DNA of 5,569 bases from an uncultured Campylobacteraceae bacterium (GCA_913057765.1 CAJXPH010000191.1:1-5569), one strand, 5' to 3'; positions 1-5,569 are shown, counted from the stretch's first letter. Notes: generated by a model from the sequence alone, not told the origin. Translations and numbers: made by a program.

Positions 1-378
1 CTTCTTATCTTTTAATTTTAATTCTAAATTAATATTTTTCCAAACAACACCAAATTCATCTTTTGTTGTTTCTTGAATTTTTTGATTTTTTATAAAACTT
101 TCATCAATACGTGCTAGTTTAATTCTTTCATCTTTAGAATAGAAAATTATATATTCATTACCATCCATAACCCAGCCAGATAAATTATATAAATTTCCTT
201 TTTTTTCAATTTTAGTTCCTTTATAAATAACACCCATCGGTTCGTTCTTTTTCGTTGAAATATCTTGTTTTGAGACAATGAATTGTGACGAAAAAGAGAC
301 TACTGGTATTAGTAAAAGACTACTCATAGTTATAAATAGTTTTTGAAAAGGTTTTTTTCTTTGTTTTTCTTTTACCAT
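1..378 (-). CDS. Secreted or membrane-anchored protein of unknown function, partial (C-terminus beyond the window)
   Basis: An open frame runs from an ATG at 378-376 to position 1 without a stop, giving 126 residues of an incomplete protein. The start is well supported: AGGAG at 384-388 lies five bases upstream of the ATG, the best ribosome binding site in the window. The N-terminus is strongly basic (MVKEKQRKKPFQK) followed by a hydrophobic stretch at about residues 15-31 (LFITMSSLLLIPVVSFS), which fits a Sec signal peptide with cleavage near residues 31-32, or an uncleaved anchor. The remainder is lysine-rich and mostly beta-prone. Residues about 50-70 (VIYKGTKIEKKGNLYNLSGWV) faintly resemble a bacterial SH3-like repeat, with the pattern Gly, then Gly-Asn-x-Tyr, then Ser-Gly-Trp-Val; I regard that only as a hint. 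It follows the kinase gene after a 107-base gap with its own plausible promoter, so it may be a separate unit and possibly a target of the regulator. I do not recognise the family. Confidence 0.8.
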   Translation of the reverse strand, partial: MVKEKQRKKPFQKLFITMSSLLLIPVVSFSSQFIVSKQDISTKKNEPMGVIYKGTKIEKKGNLYNLSGWVMDGNEYIIFYSKDERIKLARIDESFIKNQKIQETTKDEFGVVWKNINLELKLKDKK

Positions 379-383
379 AATTT

Positions 384-388
384 CTCCT
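384..388 (-). promoter_or_regulatory. Strong ribosome binding site of the partial secreted-protein gene
   Basis: The minus strand reads AAAAGGAGAAATTATG here. AGGAG sits five bases before the ATG at 378, which is near-ideal spacing and fixes the start of a gene that is otherwise cut by the window edge. Confidence 0.75.
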
Positions 389-405
389 TTTAAATTTATA
401 AGTAA

Positions 406-411
406 ATTGTA
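406..411 (-). promoter_or_regulatory. Candidate -10 box for the partial secreted-protein gene
   Basis: TACAAT on the minus strand lies 27 bases upstream of the ATG at 378. Transcription would begin near 399, leaving a leader of about 20 nt that contains the ribosome binding site. A second TATAAA at 395-400 is possible but would place the transcript start almost on top of the ribosome binding site. No TTGACA-like -35 is present at the right distance, which is usual for sigma-70 promoters in Campylobacterota. In DNA this AT-rich, such hexamers are common by chance. Confidence 0.3.
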
Positions 412-455
412 AAAGAATATATGGTGTAAAAATTAGAAAATTTTAAGCGAAAAAG

Positions 456-470
456 TGTAGTTTTTAAATT
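456..470 (+). promoter_or_regulatory. Possible response-regulator binding site (single copy of the operator-like motif)
   Basis: The plus strand reads TGTAGTTTTTAAATT. The operator-like region in front of the response-regulator gene, read on the minus strand from the distal repeat, gives TGTAGTTAATTTAAATT. The two match completely except for two extra A bases in the latter. The site lies about 55-70 bases upstream of the transcript start predicted for the secreted-protein gene, a reasonable place for an activator, but in the opposite orientation. Chance similarity in AT-rich sequence is a real alternative. Confidence 0.25.
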
Positions 471-485
471 TGCAGAATATTTGTA

Positions 486-2135
486 TTATTTGATTTTGAT
501 AGTAAAAAGTGCTCCGCTTTCAGAATTCCGTACATTAACAAATCCATTCATATTATTTTCTATAATTGTTTTTGTCATATAAAGACCTATTCCTGTGCCT
601 TGTTTTGCGTGTTTTGTTGTATAGTAAGGGTCAAATACTTTGTTTATGTTTTCTTCTTTTATTCCTTTTGCATTATCTTCAACACTTATTAGTGTATATT
701 TTTTGCCTCTTTTTATTTTAAGTGTAATTTCTGGATTTTTAATTTCTCTTTCAATTAATATATCTTTTGCATTTGATAACAAGTTCAGTAAAGCTTGTGC
801 GAATTCATTTGGATATCCAAGAATTTCCATATCATCTTTGGAATCAAATACTAACTTAATATTATAAAACTTCAAGGATGAACTAATAATTGATGTTGCA
901 CGTGTACAAGCTTCTAATACAGAAAAGGACTCTTTTTCTTTTGATGGCCTAAAAAAGTTTTGGAAATCACTAATTGTTCTTGACATATATTCTGTGATTT
1001 TAAAACATTCATCTATTTGTTCAACTACATAGTTTTCATCTACACTTTTGAACCTCGCGCTTAATTGTAATTCTAGAATGATTGCATTTATTTCTGAAAG
1101 AGGTTGTCTCCATTGATGAGCAATATTTCCTATCATATTTCCCATTTCTGCCAATTTTGATTGTTGAATAAGTAATTTTTCTTGATTCATTCTTTCATCA
1201 ATTTGTGTTTGGACTTTATATTCAAGATTATCAATCATTTCATTTATTAAATCTTTTAATAGATTAAACTCTTTAGAATCTGTATTTGCAGTAAGTCTAT
1301 TATTTGATTTGTTATTCTTAATCTCCTGTAGAATAAAAATTACTTGATCAATTAATAGATAGTTTTTTTCTAACTCTTTTTTAACAAACCCTATTTCGGC
1401 ATTAATTGACGTTGCCATTTGTCCTAATTCATCTTTATTCGAAACGTCAATTATAATATCTTTATTGTAATTCTTAGGATTATGTAGATATATAAAAAAC
1501 TCTTCTAAGCCTTTTCCTACTTTACTGATTGCTGAAATTATATTTTTACTAATCAAATACCCAATAAATAGACTAAATAAAAATATAAATAGAATTCCTA
1601 GAATAATATGTAATTTATCTTCAGATAACGTTTCTTTTGAAGTATCAAAGGTATTCTTAGATTGCTGTAACCTTGATGATTGAAGTTCTTTTAGCGAACT
1701 AATTAATACTTTAAATTGTTTTCTTTCTACAGTAGTAACATTTATAAATGCACCTTCATCAAAATTTTTATTTATATACCGTCTTGTTATTTCTAATAAT
1801 TTCTTATACTGTTTCCAAATTATATTAATTGAAGTATCAAATTTTTCAAATTTTGAATCTAATTTTTTTAACTCTAATGAAAGTTCATCATTAATACTTT
1901 TTCTAAAATCATTATTTGGAGCAATAGATAAAGTTAATGTTAATTCTCTTAAATTATATAATGGTTCAATAAACTCAGCTTCTAAAGTTTGTACTTCTTG
2001 TGAATCTTTATATACATCTGTCACATATTGAAAACCTTTATTTGCAATACTTATTGATAACCAAGCTAATAATGCTAAAGTAAAAAATACGGATAAAGCT
2101 AAATAAATGAATTTTGTTTTAATTTTCAAGTTCAT
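486..2135 (-). CDS. Membrane sensor histidine kinase with helical periplasmic domain and HAMP linker
   Basis: This is a complete 549-residue two-component sensor kinase, expected in the inner membrane, that autophosphorylates on histidine and passes the phosphate to a response regulator. A first membrane helix lies at about residues 9-31 and a second at 175-196, enclosing a periplasmic domain of about 140 residues that looks largely helical. A HAMP-type linker follows (about 197-250, with DELGQMATSIN at 235-245), then a helical stretch at 281-315 that may be a second HAMP-like element. The H-box GNIAHQWRQPLS places the phosphorylated histidine at H340. The ATPase domain has N-box N455, the G1 motif DNAKG at 487-491, the F-box FDPYYTTK at 501-508 and GTGIGL at 513-518. 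All key residues are present. The gene overlaps the end of the solute-binding protein gene by 17 bases, so the two are probably translationally coupled. Its likely partner is the OmpR-type regulator two genes upstream. The ATG at 2135 has AAGG only one base before it; a TTG two codons later (2129-2127) has the same AAGG at seven bases and may be the true start. Confidence 0.93.
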   Translation of the reverse strand: MNLKIKTKFIYLALSVFFTLALLAWLSISIANKGFQYVTDVYKDSQEVQTLEAEFIEPLYNLRELTLTLSIAPNNDFRKSINDELSLELKKLDSKFEKFDTSINIIWKQYKKLLEITRRYINKNFDEGAFINVTTVERKQFKVLISSLKELQSSRLQQSKNTFDTSKETLSEDKLHIILGILFIFLFSLFIGYLISKNIISAISKVGKGLEEFFIYLHNPKNYNKDIIIDVSNKDELGQMATSINAEIGFVKKELEKNYLLIDQVIFILQEIKNNKSNNRLTANTDSKEFNLLKDLINEMIDNLEYKVQTQIDERMNQEKLLIQQSKLAEMGNMIGNIAHQWRQPLSEINAIILELQLSARFKSVDENYVVEQIDECFKITEYMSRTISDFQNFFRPSKEKESFSVLEACTRATSIISSSLKFYNIKLVFDSKDDMEILGYPNEFAQALLNLLSNAKDILIEREIKNPEITLKIKRGKKYTLISVEDNAKGIKEENINKVFDPYYTTKHAKQGTGIGLYMTKTIIENNMNGFVNVRNSESGALFTIKIK

Positions 2136-3771
2136 ACCTTATTGGTAAAATAGAGTTATATCTTTCTTCAGGATACTTATCTTTTCTTATAGACCAATGA
2201 TATGGAGTAACTTTAGCATTCCAAAGTTCTAAGATTCCAGAAGAAGAAGGTTCAAAGTCAACTTCTTTATTTATTGCCATTACAGAATTAGGTGAAGGTA
2301 CACTTAACATATATGCTTGTTCTAAAGAATACGTTAATATTTCTTTTACCTTATTATTAAACTCTTTTGTATTAAATTCTAAAGCAACAAATTCATCTAA
2401 TTTTTTATCTAATTCTTTATCTGTAATAGCCGACCATGAGTTTGTTGATTTTAATAACATAAACAAACTCCAAGGATGATTCCCATACCAATCTGTATTT
2501 CCCCAAATTAACATATCCCAATTATTATTACTTTTTCTATTTGTAAGAAGTTTATTAAAAACCTCTTTTTCATCACTTGTGATTTCATAGTTTATTTTGA
2601 CATTATATTTTTCTAACTGAAATTCTATTCCTTGCCATAACTCTAAGAATAAATCTTGTGTTAAAATATTTAAACTAATTCCATTTAAAATTTCAAATAA
2701 CTCACTTTGTGTAAAATATTCTTTTGAGGCATAGTCTTTTACAACATTTTTAACACTTGAAATATTTGAAGAAATTGGAAAAGGAGAATAAACCCCTTCA
2801 TTTTTATAAACAAATTTAATTAATTTTTTTTGATTTATCACTTGATTTAATGCCAGCCTAATCTTTTTATCTTGTAGGATAGAATCTTGCTTTAATAAAT
2901 TTAATTGAATAGAGTATGAGTTTCTTGTAGGCCTTATAACTAACTTGGCATATTTTGAAGTTAGAACTTCAACCTTTTTATTAAAAGGGATAATAGCAAT
3001 ATCTAGACTACCCTCTTCTTTTGTTGACATGTGTATTACTTCTTTTGAAGGTAGCTTCGTATAAATTTTCATAGTTTCTATATATGGTTTATCTGATTCA
3101 TAGAAATTTGGATTATATCTAAGTTCAATAAATGATGATTGCTCTTTTCCTAAAGCTAAACCACTTTCTAAAATATAAGGACCTAAACCATACAAACCAA
3201 ACTTCTTTGTATTTGACAATGTTGAACCATCGTTTAAACCATATTCTTTTAAATAAGAAGAGGTATATAATCCAATCCTTGCTAAGTCATTTAAAAGCAT
3301 AGGATAAGGTTTTGAAAGATTAAAACGAATTCTATATTTATTTATTTTTTCAACAGAGACTAATCTTTTATCTATATCAGTATAAGTCAATGGGTTTTTT
3401 AAAAAATAATCGAAGTTTTCAACAACAGTATCTGCATTAAAAGGACTTGCATCTTGAAATAAAGCATTTTTTCTTAATTCAAAATCATAAGTTAAGTCAT
3501 CTATTTTTATATGTTTTGTTGCATAAAAATATTCCCATCCTTGATTTGAACCATTTAATCTTGTAAGTGTTCCATTTATAAGTCTGAAAATATATGCATA
3601 GGGCATAAAAGGAATAAAAACATTTAAATGAGAACCTTCTATTCTTTTATTAATAGAAAGGCTTTTACTATCATCTAATTTGTATTCTATGGGTTCATAT
3701 AATATTGGTTTTGCATTTAAATTTAAAATAATTAAAAAAAGAAATACAAATTTATACAAGTTTATAACCAA
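2119..3771 (-). CDS. Periplasmic solute-binding protein, family 5 (oligopeptide/nickel type), no transporter genes alongside
   Basis: This 550-residue protein has the architecture of extracellular solute-binding protein family 5, whose members bind peptides, nickel complexes and other small ligands in the periplasm. Residues 1-20 form a signal peptide with hydrophobic core FVFLFLIILNLNA and likely cleavage after A20. No lipobox cysteine is present, so it should be soluble. Family-like blocks are YDFELRKNALFQDASPF at 95-111, GLGPYIL at 195-201, LRYNPNFYE at 217-225, and IRLALNQVINQKKLI at 304-318. A tryptophan-rich segment (WDMLIWGNTDWYGNHPW, 418-434) probably lies near the ligand cleft by position in the family. 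Length is normal. No ATG occurs near the N-terminus: the start is TTG at 3771, or another TTG at 3759 giving a shorter MYKFVFLF signal peptide. The gene overlaps the regulator by 20 bases and the kinase by 17. With no permease or ATPase gene in the window, a role as sensory co-receptor for the kinase is my inference. The ligand cannot be told from sequence. Confidence 0.9.
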   Translation of the reverse strand: MVINLYKFVFLFLIILNLNAKPILYEPIEYKLDDSKSLSINKRIEGSHLNVFIPFMPYAYIFRLINGTLTRLNGSNQGWEYFYATKHIKIDDLTYDFELRKNALFQDASPFNADTVVENFDYFLKNPLTYTDIDKRLVSVEKINKYRIRFNLSKPYPMLLNDLARIGLYTSSYLKEYGLNDGSTLSNTKKFGLYGLGPYILESGLALGKEQSSFIELRYNPNFYESDKPYIETMKIYTKLPSKEVIHMSTKEEGSLDIAIIPFNKKVEVLTSKYAKLVIRPTRNSYSIQLNLLKQDSILQDKKIRLALNQVINQKKLIKFVYKNEGVYSPFPISSNISSVKNVVKDYASKEYFTQSELFEILNGISLNILTQDLFLELWQGIEFQLEKYNVKINYEITSDEKEVFNKLLTNRKSNNNWDMLIWGNTDWYGNHPWSLFMLLKSTNSWSAITDKELDKKLDEFVALEFNTKEFNNKVKEILTYSLEQAYMLSVPSPNSVMAINKEVDFEPSSSGILELWNAKVTPYHWSIRKDKYPEERYNSILPIRYELEN

Positions 3772-4435
3772 TGCCAGATAAGTTTTCTACTAAATTTATA
3801 GAAAGTTTTTTTCTTAAATTTCGTACTAATGATTTAAGAGCATTGTCAGTCATTACACTATCTTCCCAAACGTAATTTTCAAACTCTTCATACCTTACTA
3901 CCCTTGAGTTATTTTTTATAAGAAGTTCAATAAATAAAATTTCTTTTTTTGTTAGGTGAATAGGTTCGTCATTAAGAAATACCTTCTTTTGGTTTTCATC
4001 ATAAATAAAACCTCCGGGCAATTCTTTTACAACTGTTTTTGTCATCGATAATTGTTTTTCACAATTATGTAAAATCGAAATAAGTTTTTCAAAATCGACA
4101 GGTTTTATAACATAATGCTCTAAGTGCATATCAATAAGTTTTCTTAAGTATTCAGGGGTATCAAAAGCTGTAAGTACAACTATTAAGACATTTTTATTGT
4201 CAATTCTAACATTTTTTATAAAATCAATTCCATTCATTACAGGCATCTCAATATCTGTAATTATAATGTCAGGAGTGAAATTTTCTAACTTAGATAACGC
4301 ATCTTTCCCATCAGAACATTCAACAACTTCATCAACAAAATAAAGTAAAGATTTTGCTAAGTGTTTTCTAATTTTTTCTTCATCTTCTACTAATAAAATT
4401 TTAAAAGATTTTATTTGTACTGTAACATTATTCAT
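3752..4435 (-). CDS. OmpR/PhoB-family response regulator (receiver plus winged-helix DNA-binding domain)
   Basis: This is a 227-residue transcription regulator, a typical length for the family. The receiver domain spans about residues 10-125. Its acidic pocket is E17/D18, the phosphorylated aspartate is D61 in TDIEMP, T89 lies in VLTAF, and K111 lies in VIKPVD, so all conserved signalling residues are intact. The C-terminal winged helix (about 140-227) carries HLTKKEILFIELL at 160-172, the recognition-helix region NALKSLVRNLRKKL at 198-211, and the hairpin GIGYKL at 221-226. I prefer the ATG at 4435: AAAAGG at 4442-4447 sits six bases upstream and a consensus -10 box lies at 4458-4463. An extended reading from a TTG at 4471 would put the start upstream of the likely transcript start and inside the promoter. 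The regulator is the first gene of a three-gene overlapping unit and is expected to be phosphorylated by the kinase at its end. Direct repeats in its promoter suggest that it regulates itself. Confidence 0.93.
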   Translation of the reverse strand: MNNVTVQIKSFKILLVEDEEKIRKHLAKSLLYFVDEVVECSDGKDALSKLENFTPDIIITDIEMPVMNGIDFIKNVRIDNKNVLIVVLTAFDTPEYLRKLIDMHLEHYVIKPVDFEKLISILHNCEKQLSMTKTVVKELPGGFIYDENQKKVFLNDEPIHLTKKEILFIELLIKNNSRVVRYEEFENYVWEDSVMTDNALKSLVRNLRKKLSINLVENLSGIGYKLV

Positions 4436-4441
4436 TTTATA

Positions 4442-4447
4442 CCTTTT
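4442..4447 (-). promoter_or_regulatory. Ribosome binding site that decides the response-regulator start
   Basis: AAAAGG on the minus strand is followed by six bases and then the ATG at 4435. No comparable site precedes the upstream ATG at 4456 or the TTG at 4471, so it supports the shorter 227-residue protein. Confidence 0.6.
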
Positions 4448-4457
4448 AGAAAGCATA

Positions 4458-4463
4458 ATTATA
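4458..4463 (-). promoter_or_regulatory. Consensus -10 box (TATAAT) of the response-regulator operon promoter
   Basis: The minus strand reads TTGTTGGTTATAATTATG, with an exact TATAAT at this position. Transcription would start near 4450, giving a leader of about 15 nt that just contains the AAAAGG ribosome binding site. The hexamer 17 bases upstream (4481-4486) is all T, so there is no -35 consensus. That is typical of Campylobacterota sigma-70 promoters and also of promoters that need an activator. The direct repeat immediately upstream supplies a candidate activator site. Confidence 0.55.
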
Positions 4464-4476
4464 ACCAACAATAATT

Positions 4477-4486
4477 AAAAAAAAAA
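4477..4486. repeat. Ten-base homopolymeric A tract in the promoter spacer
   Basis: Ten consecutive A bases on the plus strand (T on the minus strand) lie between the proximal direct repeat and the -10 box and occupy the -35 position. Length changes by slipped-strand mispairing would alter spacing between the operator-like repeat and the -10 box. It may equally be a static A tract that bends DNA. Confidence 0.6.
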
Positions 4487-4521
4487 CTACATTAAACATA
4501 ATTTAAATTAACTACATTAAA
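4485..4521. promoter_or_regulatory. Paired 12-bp direct repeat around a palindrome, probable operator of the OmpR-type regulator
   Basis: AACTACATTAAA occurs exactly at 4485-4496 and again at 4510-4521, 25 bases apart start to start. On the transcribed minus strand this reads TTTAATGTAGTT twice. Between them lies the 10-base palindrome AATTTAAATT (4500-4509). The proximal copy abuts and partly covers the -35 position of the TATAAT promoter. OmpR/PhoB-family regulators are known to bind direct repeats placed this way and contact RNA polymerase, so autoregulation by the adjacent gene product is a sensible inference. The repeat itself is read directly; the binding protein is not proven. Confidence 0.5.
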
Positions 4522-4550
4522 TATACTTGATATTATTATTTATAAAATCA

Positions 4551-5522
4551 TTAGATAGAGTAATTTGGATTTAAAGGTAATTCAATATGGAATTTCGCTC
4601 CATGCTCCGTATTCTTTACATAAAGATTACCAGCTAATTTATTAACTATAATTTCATATCCAGAATATAATCCTACTCCTGTTCCTTGAGATTGGTGTTT
4701 TGTAGTGAAGTATGGATTGAAGATTTTATCTAAGATTTTTTCTTCAATTCCTCCTGCATTATCTTCAATTGTAATTAAAATTACATTCTCTTTTTTTATC
4801 AATTCGTATTTAATCCATTTGTCTTTAATGTCATTAATAATCAAAGCATCTTTTGAATTATTAAGTATCGATATTAAAACCTGTAGTAAATCTCCAAGTA
4901 CTAATCTAAAGTGAATATTATCTTCTTCAATAAAACCTTGAATTATTCTGATATTTTCAAGAATAAATGAAGAATCAACTAACTTAATTGCCATTTTCAA
5001 TCTTTCTTGAATAACAATCTCTTTTTCTCTATGACTCTCTTTTATATAATCCCTGAATTCGTCAATAGTATTGGATAAATAAAGTGAGTTATCAACAATA
5101 CTCTGTGTGTAATTAATAAAATCGGGGTCAGTTAACATATTTAGTTCTTTTTTTATTTTCATTCCACTTGCAGCAGTTGAAATCACACTTAAAGGCTGTC
5201 TCCATTGATGTGCAATATTTCCTATTAATTCACCCATCTGAGCCATTTTTAACTGTTCAAATATCTGTTTTTCTTTCTCGATATTTAATTTAGTAGCCAT
5301 CTCTATTTCATCTTTTAAATTATTAGTTAATTTTTCTAATTGATTCTTTTGCTCTAATAATTCATTATTGCTATCTCTTAATTTTTCAACATTTAGACAT
5401 GAATTAATACTGATATTCAATTTATTTTTAAAACTCTCATAAATAGAAATTATAAAATCTACATCACTATTAATATCATAAGCAAAAAACATACAACCCT
5501 TTTCAAGTCTATATATTAATAC
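4551..5522 (-). CDS. Sensor histidine kinase, C-terminal part; N-terminus missing at the contig end
   Basis: This frame encodes 323 residues of a histidine kinase that enters from the right end. It must not be started at 5537, because residues MYKRQ of that call are encoded by sequencing adapter; genuine sequence begins at VLIYRLEKG and the true start is unknown. Counting from that valine, residues about 1-45 are the tail of an unidentified input domain and 46-95 are a charged probable coiled coil. The H-box GNIAHQWRQPLS follows with phosphorylated histidine H105. The ATPase domain has N-box N222 (ILNNSKDAL), the G1 motif DNAGG at 254-258, the F-box FNPYFTTK at 268-275, and GTGVGL at 280-285. 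The catalytic core is intact. It ends with TAA at 4551-4553, 115 bases before the regulator start, and the regulator has its own promoter. Cooperation with that regulator is therefore possible but not implied by overlap. No membrane segment is visible in the retained part. Confidence 0.9.
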   Translation of the reverse strand, partial: VLIYRLEKGCMFFAYDINSDVDFIISIYESFKNKLNISINSCLNVEKLRDSNNELLEQKNQLEKLTNNLKDEIEMATKLNIEKEKQIFEQLKMAQMGELIGNIAHQWRQPLSVISTAASGMKIKKELNMLTDPDFINYTQSIVDNSLYLSNTIDEFRDYIKESHREKEIVIQERLKMAIKLVDSSFILENIRIIQGFIEEDNIHFRLVLGDLLQVLISILNNSKDALIINDIKDKWIKYELIKKENVILITIEDNAGGIEEKILDKIFNPYFTTKHQSQGTGVGLYSGYEIIVNKLAGNLYVKNTEHGAKFHIELPLNPNYSI

Positions 5523-5569
5523 CTGTCTCTTATACACATCTCCGAGCCCACGAGACCAGAGAGGATCTC
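5523..5569. other. Nextera/Tn5 sequencing-adapter contamination (not genomic)
   Basis: The sequence begins with the 19-base Tn5 mosaic end CTGTCTCTTATACACATCT (5523-5541), continues with CCGAGCCCACGAGAC (5542-5556), the remainder of the Nextera read-through adapter, then an 8-base index CAGAGAGG (5557-5564, which I recall as Nextera i7 index N708), and ends with ATCTC (5565-5569), the first bases of the P7 flow-cell region. This is library construction sequence left at the contig end. It should be trimmed, and no biological feature should extend into it. Confidence 0.98.

Noticed and set aside
425..430. TTTACA on the minus strand as a -35 box
   Set aside because: It is 13 bases from the TACAAT and 24 from the TATAAA candidates, neither a workable spacing.
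446..468. Possible terminator after the kinase gene (minus strand AAAAACTACACTTTTT)
   Set aside because: The only stem is five A-T pairs with no GC content, too weak for an intrinsic terminator. The same bases are better explained as the operator-like motif or as chance.
640..867. Plus-strand open frame of 75 codons
   Set aside because: It lies wholly opposite the conserved ATPase domain of the kinase, has no ribosome binding site of note and no family likeness. It is a shadow of the coding strand.
2119..3771. Assigning the binding protein a specific ligand or name such as nickel-binding NikA/NikZ or oligopeptide-binding OppA
   Set aside because: Family 5 members are too diverse in ligand. 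No diagnostic residues or adjacent transporter genes support a specific name.
4528..4550. Possible terminator after the truncated kinase (TGAT...ATCA inverted repeat)
   Set aside because: Only four outer base pairs match and the interior is unpaired A/T, so there is no convincing hairpin.
4705..4914. Plus-strand open frame of 69 codons
   Set aside because: It is opposite the ATPase domain of the truncated kinase. Its likeness to the frame at 640-867 follows from both being antisense to the same conserved domain.
5523..5541. Tn5 mosaic end as evidence of a transposon insertion
   Set aside because: It is followed by the Nextera adapter, an index and P7 bases, so it is library sequence and not an IS50/Tn5 element.

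Overview
The window is AT-rich DNA from what is most likely a member of the Arcobacter group (Campylobacterota). Three things point there: the very low GC content, the histidine kinases with the GNIAHQWRQPLS H-box common in that group, and the tight packing of a substrate-binding protein with a two-component pair. This assignment rests on family knowledge and was not checked by a search. All recognisable genes lie on the minus strand, so they are transcribed from the right end of the window to the left.

Layout in transcription order. (1) Positions 5523-5569 are not biological. They are Nextera/Tn5 sequencing adapter, an 8-base index and the first bases of the flow-cell primer. (2) 5522-4551 is the C-terminal part of a histidine kinase whose N-terminus is lost at the contig end; any protein call starting MYKRQ here includes five adapter-encoded residues. 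(3) 4550-4436 is an intergenic region with a perfect 12-bp direct repeat, a palindrome, a 10-base A tract and a consensus TATAAT -10 box. (4) 4435-486 holds three overlapping genes: an OmpR/PhoB-type response regulator, a family 5 periplasmic solute-binding protein, and a membrane histidine kinase with a helical periplasmic domain. (5) 485-379 is a short intergenic region with a motif resembling the operator in (3). (6) 378-1 is the start of a secreted or membrane-anchored protein of unknown function, cut by the left window edge.

The central trio reads as a self-contained sensing unit. The solute-binding protein would capture a ligand in the periplasm, the kinase encoded next would detect it or its bound form, and the regulator would control transcription. 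No ABC permease or ATPase gene is visible beside the binding protein, so it is more plausibly a sensory co-receptor than a plain transport component, although transport genes may exist elsewhere. The direct repeat covering the -35 position of the regulator's own promoter suggests autoregulation. The related motif upstream of the secreted-protein gene makes that gene a candidate target. The truncated upstream kinase could be a second input or an unrelated neighbour.

Nothing here is clearly an undescribed system. The most informative points are the adapter artefact, the operator/promoter architecture with a possible phase-variable A tract, the binding-protein/kinase/regulator module, and several start-codon corrections.
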